Shown here piece by piece: positions 1 through 6,170 of a stretch of DNA of 10,178 nucleotides; the stretch's first letter is position 1, and the number at the start of each line of letters is the position of its first letter. The stretch is taken from assembly GCA_945952575.1 (NCBI GenBank), contig CAMFIY010000080.1:1-10178 (forward strand), written 5' to 3'. Source of the DNA: an uncultured Leucobacter sp. (GTDB lineage: Bacteria; Actinomycetota; Actinomycetes; Actinomycetales; Microbacteriaceae). The notes beneath the pieces are model-generated. The model saw only the letters and a list, made by a program, of their open reading frames with translations, had not been told where the DNA came from and did not search any database. A program made the translations under genes and the position numbers.

Positions 1-847
1 GCGAATCCGCGAGGATCTGAACGGTGCCGGTCATCTCACCGCCCGCGGGTCGGAGTTCTCCGTCGATGCCGTGCGCTACCTCCTGGCGAACCCGCTCTAC
101 GCTGGCTACATCAAGCACTACGCGTCGGGCGAGCTGTACCCGGTGCAGGGCGACGCGTTCCCGCCCATCGTCGGTGAGCAGACGTGGCGGGCTGCGGTGT
201 CGAAGCTGGAGGACAACGTGCGGAGATCGGCGAGGCAGGGTAACCAGCCGAAGTACCTCCTGTCCACGATCGGCCTGTGCGGCAAGTGCGGGGCGACGCT
301 CGTCTCTGGGACGAACAGCCGCAAGCAGCCGACGTATCGCTGCGGCGAGCAGTTCCATCTCACCCGCCAGCGCGAGCCCGTCGATGCGATGGTGACCGAG
401 GCGGTGCTCACCCGCTTGTCCTCGGTGGATGTGCACAACCTCGTGATGCCGCAGGAGGACGATGGGCCAGATCACGAGGAGTTGCTGACGGAGCGGAACG
501 CCCTGGTCGAGCGGGTGAAGGAGCTGAGCCCGCTGCTGCGTGACATCCATCAGCCGGTCCTGGAGATCACGGCGGCGATCAACGACGTGAAGGCCCGCAT
601 CGATGAGATCGACGCGGAGCTGCTCGACCGTTCGGTGTCGGTGGCGGCGAAGTTGCTCGCGGACGTGGACGAGCCGGTCGGCACCGCGGAGCGCCGCGAG
701 GTGGTCGAGGCGAAGTGGAAGACGTTGGACGTGGACCGCCGCCGGATGCTCGTGGACGAGCTGGTGACGGTGACCATCGAGCCCATCGCGCCCGGTCACG
801 TGAAGTTCGACCCCGACCTCATTCGTATAGAGCCGCGTCGCGACTGA
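1..847 (+). CDS. Large serine recombinase/integrase, C-terminal part (5' end outside window)
   Basis: Reading frame 2 is open from the left edge to a TGA at 845-847, showing the last 281 residues of a longer protein. The visible part starts in the 'recombinase' domain, with a LN-x-x-G-x-x-T-x-x-G pattern and then VRYLLANPLYAGYIK, typical of large serine integrases. A zinc ribbon follows: CGKCG with its first Cys codon at 278-280, then YRC and a downstream His instead of a fourth Cys, a variant common in actinobacterial integrases. After it comes a long charged helical region (about nt 470-640), probably the coiled coil that controls synapsis. The catalytic serine domain lies to the left and cannot be seen, so activity cannot be judged. 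The family cuts and rejoins DNA at att sites through a phosphoserine intermediate to integrate or excise phages and mobile elements. The gene points into the rep-mob region, so it is probably the integrase of this element. Confidence 0.9.
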   Translation, partial: RIREDLNGAGHLTARGSEFSVDAVRYLLANPLYAGYIKHYASGELYPVQGDAFPPIVGEQTWRAAVSKLEDNVRRSARQGNQPKYLLSTIGLCGKCGATLVSGTNSRKQPTYRCGEQFHLTRQREPVDAMVTEAVLTRLSSVDVHNLVMPQEDDGPDHEELLTERNALVERVKELSPLLRDIHQPVLEITAAINDVKARIDEIDAELLDRSVSVAAKLLADVDEPVGTAERREVVEAKWKTLDVDRRRMLVDELVTVTIEPIAPGHVKFDPDLIRIEPRRD

Positions 848-852
848 CTCAT

Positions 853-886
853 GAGTCGACTCGTCATTGCAATGGTGAGTCGACTC
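853..886. repeat. Three-palindrome cluster with 12-bp periodicity (candidate att site or operator)
   Basis: Three perfect 10-bp palindromes are evenly spaced: GAGTCGACTC at 853-862, CATTGCAATG at 865-874 and GAGTCGACTC again at 877-886, each separated by the dinucleotide GT. The whole 34-bp block is symmetric about 869/870 except for the two linkers. A further 12-bp palindrome, GACTCATGAGTC (846-857), overlaps its left edge and the recombinase stop codon. The outer copies also form a 13-bp direct repeat (852-864 and 876-888). The position just after an integrase gene suits an att site or a binding site for a regulator of the downstream operon. The sequence does not decide between these. Confidence 0.6.
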
Positions 887-982
887 GTGGGAGAATGGTT
901 GCAGACAAGAAGATCCCACCGGGGCCGCGACTTAGAAGCGCGGGGTTCTGCTCCCGGATGAGTAGCCGGTCAAACAGCCCAA

Positions 983-1010
983 TTACCGTGGCGGGGAACC
1001 GGAAGATACT
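983..1010 (+). promoter_or_regulatory. Possible promoter of the rep-mob operon
   Basis: TTACCG (983-988) and GATACT (1005-1010), 16 bp apart, form a weak sigma-A-like pair just upstream of the first operon gene. The -10 overlaps a 6-bp inverted repeat, CGGAAG (1000-1005) and CTTCCG (1023-1028), that brackets the ribosome binding site GAGGA (1018-1022). This is the only sizeable non-coding stretch ahead of the six-gene operon, so a promoter is expected somewhere in 848-1028. The exact boxes are a guess. Confidence 0.25.
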
Positions 1011-1028
1011 CATGTCTGAGGACTTCCG

Positions 1029-1241
1029 ATGTCTGTCGTTATCGACGTTCCCCGCGCATCCGCGCTCGACCGCCCTGGCCTCGATCAGGGCTCCACTCCT
1101 TCTCCGCAGGCAGACGGCCTCGATCCCGTCATCGCCGCCGCTCGTGCTGCTGGTCGTCTGGCCGGTGAACGCCTGGCTCGCACGCCCCTGACCCCGCGAC
1201 AGCGCGCCGCGGTCGCCGCCGTGATGGGCGGTGGTCACTGA
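1029..1241 (+). CDS. Small protein of unknown function, first gene of rep-mob operon (70 aa)
   Basis: I do not recognise this 70-residue protein. ATG at 1029 is preceded by GAGGA six bases upstream, and the TGA shares its A with the next gene's ATG (TGATG at 1239-1243), so translation of the two is probably coupled. The first half is rich in Pro, Ser and Asp and is probably disordered. The second half (about residues 32-65) is Ala- and Arg-rich and predicted helical, ending in a TPRQRAAVAAVMGG stretch. It has no membrane segment, signal peptide or cysteine. Its position ahead of a DNA-binding protein and rep suggests a role in plasmid maintenance or regulation, but that is inference only. Confidence 0.6.
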   Translation: MSVVIDVPRASALDRPGLDQGSTPSPQADGLDPVIAAARAAGRLAGERLARTPLTPRQRAAVAAVMGGGH

Positions 1242-1489
1242 TGAGCGCCAACTCCTCCGCCTTCGACCACGTGAACGGCTTCCGCTGGCGACAGGGCGAC
1301 CCCTCCCTCGCCGAGTCCGAGGCACGTCTCTACGACCTCGGCGTGCTCCGCTCCGTGCTGGAGGAGTCCGTCGAGATCGCCGTCGCCGACGCCCGCGCCG
1401 ATGGGGTGACCTGGGCGAAGATCGGCGACGCCCTCGGCGTCACGCACCAGGCCGTAATCAAGCGCTACAGCAAGGGCGGTGCCCGATGA
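1241..1489 (+). CDS. Small helix-turn-helix protein upstream of rep (82 aa)
   Basis: This 82-residue protein has a clear helix-turn-helix near its C-terminus (about residues 55-77, GVTWAKIGDALGVTHQAV), ending in a basic KRYSKGGAR tail. The preceding helix (about 24-54) is acidic. The architecture, an acidic helix followed by a terminal HTH, is common in small actinobacterial DNA-binding proteins. The start overlaps the preceding stop, and its own stop overlaps the rep start (ATGA at 1486-1489), which places it in the same transcript. In many small rolling-circle plasmids a short DNA-binding protein lies directly upstream of rep and limits copy number, as CopG does for repB in pMV158. A similar role is a reasonable inference here, although this is HTH rather than ribbon-helix-helix. 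Confidence 0.75.
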   Translation: MSANSSAFDHVNGFRWRQGDPSLAESEARLYDLGVLRSVLEESVEIAVADARADGVTWAKIGDALGVTHQAVIKRYSKGGAR

Positions 1490-3807
1490 GCACCACCGAC
1501 CGCACCAGCGCCCTCGTGTCCGCCGACCTGACCCCGCCCGGAGGGCCTGGCCTGGCACCCGCCGAAGGCGGGCTGCCCGTCGTCGTTCCGAACGGCGAGG
1601 ACATGGGCTCTGAGCCGAAACTTTTTCCCGCTCAGAAAACGGATATCGGATACACGACCGACGAAGACACCACTGATAACAACGTTTCCGCTGGTCAGAT
1701 GCCTGTGTGCACGCGCGACTCCTTGGGTTCGCGCGTATCCGTTTCAGAAACGGATACCTCGTCTGCTCCAACGGATACCGCAGTGGACTACTCCGCGTTC
1801 GATGTGCCGGGCGCTGATCCCAGCGATGACGTGGAGCCGTTCGAGGTGCCTTCGTCGCCGGAGCACATCGAGGCTGCCCGCGCCTTCTTTGAGGCACAGA
1901 AGGCCGCCGAGACTCCGGAGCAGGTGAAGCGCGCTCAGACGCTCTCGCGGGTGTTCTCGGTGATGCAGTACGCGAACCACCCGGAGACGGGTGAGCCGAT
2001 GTGCAGCCAGGAGCAGCTGGAAGCCGGGCTCGCCCTGCTCGAGGAGCAGTTCGGTGCGATGTGGTCGGCATTCATCGCTCATCCGCTCGATCGCCTCGTG
2101 GAAGTGGACGAGGGCACCGTGGAGTGCCGGTGCGTCGGTCTCAAGGGCTTGCACTGGCACCTCGTGCTGCTGTTCAAGGAGAAGCGCCCGAAGATCCGCA
2201 CGGTCTCGAATGCGCTGGAGATCCCGAGTGCCCGCGTGCGGGTGCCGAAGGAGGTCGTGGCTCAGGAGGGCGGGGACCAGCACAAGGGCTCCGGTGCCGC
2301 GCCGAAGGCGTTCTTCGACTTCTGCGAGTACCTGCCGCACGAGTCGCGGCGGGCCGATGCGATCCCTGGCGTGCACCAGACCGATCGAACGTACTTGACG
2401 GACAGCACGCAGGACGGCAACCCGGGCAAGTACCAGTACGGGCGCGGGCGCGTCGTGGCGAACTTCGACTTCAGCGCCGAGCTGGACGCACACATGGCCG
2501 GTCGCGTGTCGGCCGCCGAGGGAGGGAAGAGCCTCACCGCCCGGAAGCGGAAGCTTCGGCGCGCGGTGATGGATGGAATGACGCTCGCTGCGGCCGAGGT
2601 CGCTGATCGGGATGCGTTCGCCGATGATCTGCCGCGGCTGGAGCTGCTCCGTTCGCGCTACGAGCAGAAGCGGAGCGCTCTGGTCGCGGAGGGGCTCGGT
2701 ACGGCGTGGCACAAGTCGGTGCTGACGATCTGCGGACCGAAGGGGTCGGGTAAGGGCATCCTCGCCGATGAGGTCGCCGCGCAGACTCAGGCGCTGGTTG
2801 CTCTGGCCGGGTGCGACTGGCCGTACGTGCAGCCGCCGGGGCGCAATGCGCTGGAGGCCGTTGGGGAAGCGAAGATCGCGCACCACGATGATGCCCGGTT
2901 CGACATCACGCCGACGTATGACGAGACGTTGCGATACACGGACAACCACCGGGCCACGGAGGCGTACAAGCGCCACACACGTAGCGGGCAGGTGGTCGCG
3001 CCGCGTCTGATCATGATGTCGAGCACTGAGACGCCGCAGTCGCTCGGACTCACGATGAAGGCGCGCAAGCCCAGCGACGTGCTGGCGTTCAACGCTCAGG
3101 GCTCGAAGCGGTTCCCGCCGGTGGATATCGATGAGTTCCTGCGCCGAATCGGGTGGGCGGTCGAGGTGTCGATCCCGGAGTCGGTCCAGCTCACCGGTGA
3201 TGATCACCAGGACTATCCGGTGATCCGCGCCGAGATGCTCGTGAGCATCCGCAGGGTCACGGTGAATGCGGCTCGCCGGATCGAGCCGGTGCTGAGTCGT
3301 GAGGGCGAGCCGCTCGGCGAGATCACGACGACGCACGAGATGGCTCCGGTCGCGGTGGTGAAGGGCGCTCAGGACGCGGCGCGCTTCCTCGCCGTGTCGA
3401 TCCTGATGGAGAACAACCGGGACGTGATCGAGCTGATCCCGGAATCCGAGCTGGCCGCGTACCTCGCGCAGAGGGCCGCGATCGAGGTTGCTGCCGCCGA
3501 GGAGAGCGAACGACGCAAGCAGGCTGTTGCCGCAGCTGCCGAAGAGGCCGCGCAGCGCGCTGCCGAGGCCGCGGCCAAGAAGCGGGAGAAGGAGATCGAG
3601 CGGTGGGAGGCGGAGCGGCGCAAGCTGGCGACGTGCACCTGTTCGCCGCGCCCCGCTGCGTCCTATGGGTGGCATGCCGACACCTGCCCGGTGCTCACCG
3701 AGGACGAGCGTCGGCAGCGCGCCGAGGCGCACCGGGCGGAGCTTGACCGGAAGGTCAAGCGCCTCCGCGCGAATGGCGGGCTGCTGGTCGTGGGAGGTGC
3801 GCGATGA
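1486..3807 (+). CDS. rep: Rolling-circle replication initiator: HUH nuclease plus P-loop helicase-like domain (773 aa)
   Basis: The product probably nicks the plasmid origin and drives replication. Residues 1-110 are low-complexity and probably disordered. The HUH nuclease domain follows: H223-W-H225 within GLHWHLVLLF is the metal-binding motif, and Y282 in CEYLPHES matches the catalytic Tyr of the Rep_2 family (pMV158 RepB has EYLTHES at the same place). A KYQYGRGR segment lies downstream. A second domain carries Walker A GPKGSGKG (417-424), a Walker B-like IAHHDDARF (around 464-472) and a sensor-like IMMSSTETP (509-517), resembling the helicase domain of CRESS-type Reps. The C-terminus is an Ala/Glu/Lys coiled coil (about 660-715) followed by C717-x-C719...H730-x3-C734, a possible zinc-binding motif. 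The ATG at 1486 is chosen because it overlaps the preceding stop; the same frame is open upstream to 1231 but there it only shadows the 82-aa gene. The stop overlaps the mobC start. Confidence 0.85.
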   Translation: MSTTDRTSALVSADLTPPGGPGLAPAEGGLPVVVPNGEDMGSEPKLFPAQKTDIGYTTDEDTTDNNVSAGQMPVCTRDSLGSRVSVSETDTSSAPTDTAVDYSAFDVPGADPSDDVEPFEVPSSPEHIEAARAFFEAQKAAETPEQVKRAQTLSRVFSVMQYANHPETGEPMCSQEQLEAGLALLEEQFGAMWSAFIAHPLDRLVEVDEGTVECRCVGLKGLHWHLVLLFKEKRPKIRTVSNALEIPSARVRVPKEVVAQEGGDQHKGSGAAPKAFFDFCEYLPHESRRADAIPGVHQTDRTYLTDSTQDGNPGKYQYGRGRVVANFDFSAELDAHMAGRVSAAEGGKSLTARKRKLRRAVMDGMTLAAAEVADRDAFADDLPRLELLRSRYEQKRSALVAEGLGTAWHKSVLTICGPKGSGKGILADEVAAQTQALVALAGCDWPYVQPPGRNALEAVGEAKIAHHDDARFDITPTYDETLRYTDNHRATEAYKRHTRSGQVVAPRLIMMSSTETPQSLGLTMKARKPSDVLAFNAQGSKRFPPVDIDEFLRRIGWAVEVSIPESVQLTGDDHQDYPVIRAEMLVSIRRVTVNAARRIEPVLSREGEPLGEITTTHEMAPVAVVKGAQDAARFLAVSILMENNRDVIELIPESELAAYLAQRAAIEVAAAEESERRKQAVAAAAEEAAQRAAEAAAKKREKEIERWEAERRKLATCTCSPRPAASYGWHADTCPVLTEDERRQRAEAHRAELDRKVKRLRANGGLLVVGGAR
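1640..1778. other. Candidate double-strand origin inside the 5' part of rep
   Basis: Within a locally AT-richer part of rep there is a hairpin with 8-bp perfect arms (ACGCGCGA at 1711-1718, TCGCGCGT at 1729-1736) and a 10-nt loop CTCCTTGGGT (1719-1728). Around it are five copies of CGGATA(C/T): 1640-1646, 1647-1653, inverted at 1735-1741, then 1751-1757 and 1772-1778. The last two are 21 bp apart, two helical turns. A nick hairpin next to repeated Rep-binding motifs is the known layout of rolling-circle double-strand origins. The encoded protein segment is low complexity, as expected if the DNA rather than the protein is under selection. No known nick consensus was recognised in the loop. Confidence 0.45.
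1735..1757. repeat. 23-bp palindrome, 11-bp arms
   Basis: Perfect 11-bp inverted arms (GTATCCGTTTC and GAAACGGATAC) are separated by one base. The left arm overlaps the end of the hairpin at 1711-1736, so the two structures are mutually exclusive. The arms contain the CGGATAC motif repeated nearby, and TCAGAAAACGGATA at 1632-1645 resembles the right arm. It could bind Rep or the upstream HTH protein. Confidence 0.7.
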
Positions 3808-4394
3808 GCACCGAACGTGATGCGCTCTTCCAGGGGGTCGAGGGGGCCGGAGGCCCCTCGCAAGCAGCCGGGGAGGACATGAGCTTCAGCGAAATGTCCG
3901 ACACGGCTACTGCTTGCCACTCTGGCGTACAGGTGGAGCAGCGGACCGACTCCCAGGTGAACACGGGTCGGGCTGATGCGGAGGCTGTGCGGCAGAGTCA
4001 CGGCGGCGCGAAGCGTCGTCGTGGGGGCCGCGCGAAGCTCGATACCGACTTCGGAGAGGCCACGCTCGCGGCGCTTCGCACTCGTGCGAAGCGGCTCGGG
4101 CTGGCTCCGAGCACGTGGGTGCGGGCCGTCGTCCGAGATGCCCTCCACGCCTCTCGGAGCGAGGAGCTGGACGCCGCCGTGGCCGCGCACCTGCTCGGCG
4201 TCGAGGCGCGCGCGCAGGTGTCGGCGGACGCGCGCGAGCTGGCCGCGCAGATCCGCCCGCTGGCGATCAACGTCAACGACCTGGACCACCGAGCACGTGC
4301 CGGTGAGGCGGTGGCGCTGTCGTCGGAGGTGCCCGAGCTGATCGAGCTGCTGCGCGAGGTCCGCGCCCTGCTCGGTGATCGGACGGCCTCGTGA
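3804..4394 (+). CDS. mobC: MobC-like mobilization accessory protein (196 aa)
   Basis: Residues 77-114 (from AKLDTDFGEATLAAL to WVRAVVRDAL) fit a ribbon-helix-helix DNA-binding fold. Residues 141-170 (ELAAQIRPLAINVNDLDHRA) correspond to the conserved helical part of MobC-type proteins, usually seen as 'A.IG.NLNQIAR.LN'. Known MobC proteins bind oriT, help melt the nick region and load the relaxase. The first 75 residues are a poorly conserved-looking Ser/Gly/Asp/Gln-rich stretch ending in a basic KRRRGGR patch. The ATG at 3804 overlaps the rep stop and has GGGAGG at 3792-3797. The stop overlaps the relaxase GTG (GTGA at 4391-4394), so production of the two partners is coupled. The family assignment rests on these motifs and the position directly before a relaxase. 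Confidence 0.75.
   Translation: MSTERDALFQGVEGAGGPSQAAGEDMSFSEMSDTATACHSGVQVEQRTDSQVNTGRADAEAVRQSHGGAKRRRGGRAKLDTDFGEATLAALRTRAKRLGLAPSTWVRAVVRDALHASRSEELDAAVAAHLLGVEARAQVSADARELAAQIRPLAINVNDLDHRARAGEAVALSSEVPELIELLREVRALLGDRTAS
3839..3860 (+). repeat. GC-rich hairpin near the mobC start
   Basis: CGAGGGGGCC and GGCCCCTCG pair across a GGA loop, with one bulged G, giving a stem of about nine base pairs. It lies 35 bp inside mobC, where the protein looks unconstrained. oriT sites often have such hairpins and lie close to mobC, but no known nic consensus was recognised, and GC-rich coding DNA makes hairpins easily. Confidence 0.3.
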
Positions 4395-5614
4395 GCACGA
4401 CGCACTACAGCCCGAGCGCCAGCGCCGCCGACACGGAGCGCTATATCCGGGGCAAGGAGGACGAGCGGGGCGTCGCGATCACGTGCGATGTGCCGGGAGG
4501 CCCCGGCGCGTTCTCGGCGCGCGCTCGGGCGCTCACGCAGAACACGACGCGCGAGGTCGAGGCGCTGCACTACCGCCAGTCGTTCAGCGACGAGGAGTTC
4601 GACCCGAAGAACCCCGAACACGTGCAGCGGGTGAACGACCTGGGCTACCAGCTCGCCAAGAAGATGCACCCGGATTCCGACTGCCTCGTCGTCAGTCATG
4701 TGGATGGGCGGGGAAAGAAGCCGCACAACCATATTTTGGTTCTCAATCACAACAACCGCACGGGAAAGGCGCTCTCGGACTATCGCACGTTCCACGACCG
4801 CAAGGCCGGGAATCAGAAGGGCGTGCAGTCGGCGAACGACGAGCTGATGCGCGAGCACGGGCTCTCGGTCGTGAAGCGGCTGGAGCACGCGCCGAAGGAC
4901 TGGGAGCTGCGCCGCGAAGACTTCGCCGAGGGGTCGCTCGACCGCGAGATGGGCGACCGGATGAGTGCGGCGCTGGCCGATCCCCGCGCGGTGGACAAGG
5001 CCGGTCTGGTCTCGGTGATCGAGGAGCAGAACCAGCAGCTCGGTGATGACGGGGATCGGGTGCCACGGATGCGGCTGCACAGCCCCGTCAGCAAGAAGGG
5101 CAAACGCGCCGGGCAGGAGACCTGGACGCTCTACATCGAGGACCGCCGCGGCGAGTCCGGGCGTGCCGAGCGCCGCAAGCGCACGAGCGCACTCTCGGCG
5201 GACTTCACCCCGGAGGGCGCGCAGGCGTTCTTCGACTACCACCAGCAGCAGAAGGAGCAGGAACATGAGCGCAGCACTCGACAGGCTGAAGCAGCAGAAC
5301 GGGCCCGTGCAGTCGCCGCAACCGCTCGGCAGTCCGGAGACGATGGAGCTGTTGACCTCGATCCTCGCCGCCGTCGAGGCGCAGAATACGAGGATCGCCA
5401 CGCTGACCGAGCAGCAGAAGAAGCTCGCGGGGTTCGTGAAGGTGGACAGCGAGGAGCAGGAGAAGCAGCTCTCCGCGATCTCGCATCAGCTGACCTCAAC
5501 GTCGCCGCCGCCGGAGTCGAACGAGAACAGCGAACTGCTCGCCGGGATCGCGTCCACTCTCGCGGGTATGAGCGTGAACCTCAACGGGGAGAGTCTGAAG
5601 GGCTCAGCCTCTAA
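4391..5614 (+). CDS. Relaxase, MobP-like (Relaxase/Mobilisation nuclease family, 407 aa)
   Basis: A relaxase nicks plasmid DNA at oriT and stays bound to the 5' end while the strand is passed to a recipient through a type IV secretion system supplied elsewhere. The N-terminus has a Tyr in a suitable setting for the catalytic residue (Y18 in ADTERYIRGKED). HYRQSFSDEEF (around residue 60) matches the 'SF...E' motif of the family. The metal-binding triad is visible as H103 and H112-N-H114 in GKKPHNHILVLN. The nuclease domain covers about residues 1-170. A charged, low-complexity tail (about 290-407) coincides exactly with the region where another gene is read in a different frame. The start is GTG at 4391, overlapping the mobC stop with no strong ribosome binding site, so translation probably re-initiates there. 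No secretion ATPase or type IV genes are in the window, so the element looks mobilizable rather than self-transmissible. Confidence 0.88.
   Translation: MSTTHYSPSASAADTERYIRGKEDERGVAITCDVPGGPGAFSARARALTQNTTREVEALHYRQSFSDEEFDPKNPEHVQRVNDLGYQLAKKMHPDSDCLVVSHVDGRGKKPHNHILVLNHNNRTGKALSDYRTFHDRKAGNQKGVQSANDELMREHGLSVVKRLEHAPKDWELRREDFAEGSLDREMGDRMSAALADPRAVDKAGLVSVIEEQNQQLGDDGDRVPRMRLHSPVSKKGKRAGQETWTLYIEDRRGESGRAERRKRTSALSADFTPEGAQAFFDYHQQQKEQEHERSTRQAEAAERARAVAATARQSGDDGAVDLDPRRRRGAEYEDRHADRAAEEARGVREGGQRGAGEAALRDLASADLNVAAAGVEREQRTARRDRVHSRGYEREPQRGESEGLSL
5252..5257 (+). promoter_or_regulatory. Ribosome binding site inside the relaxase gene
   Basis: AAGGAG lies seven bases before the ATG at 5265. 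It is the strongest Shine-Dalgarno sequence in the operon and sits inside the relaxase coding sequence. This supports independent translation of the overlapping membrane-protein gene and fixes its start. Confidence 0.75.
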
Positions 5615-6152
5615 GTCCGAGGCTGCCGCCAAGCATCTCGATGAGAGCCGGGCTAAGTTCGAGCGGGCCGCGAACGGTGCGCAGAAGGCCTGGCGGGAGT
5701 CGATCACCCAAGCCAGCGCCGAGGCGACGAGCGCGATCAGCACGGCCCGGGATCAGGCTGTGCAGTCGATCGAGAGGGCCGCTGCCGACGCCGGGGCCGT
5801 GGCAACAGCCAAGATTGACGCCGCGAACGAGCGGGCCGAAAAGATCATCGCCACAACGGCGAAGCTGGAGGCCCGTCAGCTTTGGTCTGTCGCCGCGTCG
5901 ATGTGCCTCGCGCTGCTGCCGGTCGCAGTGATCGTCGCGGGTGTTTGGATGGCCGTCGCCGGGCTTATCACGGGCGCTCAGTGGGCCCTCGACGTGGACG
6001 GGAGCGTGTGGCTCGGGATCGGTCGCTGGCTCGTGGTCTCCATGGGCCTCGCCGGGGCCGGCTACGGACTCTTCGCGTCCGTCCGCTGGGTCGCCGGTCT
6101 CGTGGAGACCTGGAAGGGCCGCGGGATGCCGAGGTGGCCCCGTTGGCGGTGA
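5265..6152 (+). CDS. Coiled-coil membrane protein overlapping the relaxase (MobB-like role inferred, 295 aa)
   Basis: The first 350 bp are read out of frame with the 3' end of the relaxase gene. ATG at 5265 follows an AAGGAG ribosome binding site. Residues 1-110 hold a short helical segment (MELLTSILAAVEAQNTRIATLTEQQKKL) and a Ser/Pro-rich stretch. Residues about 115-200 form a long Ala/Glu/Lys heptad-like helix. Two hydrophobic segments follow (about 206-237 and 255-280), separated by a short W/D-rich loop, and the tail is basic (WKGRGMPRWPRWR). There is no signal peptide. I do not recognise the family by sequence. In RSF1010 and ColE1-type plasmids, accessory mob genes lie out of frame within the relaxase gene; RSF1010 MobB is membrane-associated and helps the relaxase use the transfer channel. 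Position and architecture suggest a similar role, but homology is not shown. It ends 18 bp before the stop of the convergent mercury operon. Confidence 0.8.
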   Translation: MSAALDRLKQQNGPVQSPQPLGSPETMELLTSILAAVEAQNTRIATLTEQQKKLAGFVKVDSEEQEKQLSAISHQLTSTSPPPESNENSELLAGIASTLAGMSVNLNGESLKGSASKSEAAAKHLDESRAKFERAANGAQKAWRESITQASAEATSAISTARDQAVQSIERAAADAGAVATAKIDAANERAEKIIATTAKLEARQLWSVAASMCLALLPVAVIVAGVWMAVAGLITGAQWALDVDGSVWLGIGRWLVVSMGLAGAGYGLFASVRWVAGLVETWKGRGMPRWPRWR

Positions 6153-6170
6153 TGGCTGGATCCGATCGAG

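Noticed and set aside
1231..1485. Upstream extension of the rep frame to a GTG at 1231
   Set aside because: The extension is Arg/Pro-rich out-of-frame reading of the 82-aa HTH gene. The ATG at 1486 overlaps the preceding stop, as at the other operon junctions.
3196..3208. GGTGATGATCACC palindrome in rep
   Set aside because: It is a single short dyad inside well-conserved-looking coding sequence with no companion repeats, so it is likely chance.
1744..3732. 662-codon open frame antisense to rep
   Set aside because: Long antisense frames are expected in GC-rich coding DNA. Its translation is repetitive in Arg and Leu, with no recognisable domain, and the plus strand has clear nuclease and P-loop motifs.
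3998..5401. 467-codon minus-strand frame across mobC and relaxase
   Set aside because: It is a shadow of two well-supported plus-strand genes, with low-complexity Arg/Ser-rich translation and no ribosome binding site argument.
6153..6170. Terminator between the convergent operons
   Set aside because: Only 18 bp separate the two stop codons, and I see no stable hairpin with a T-run there on either strand.
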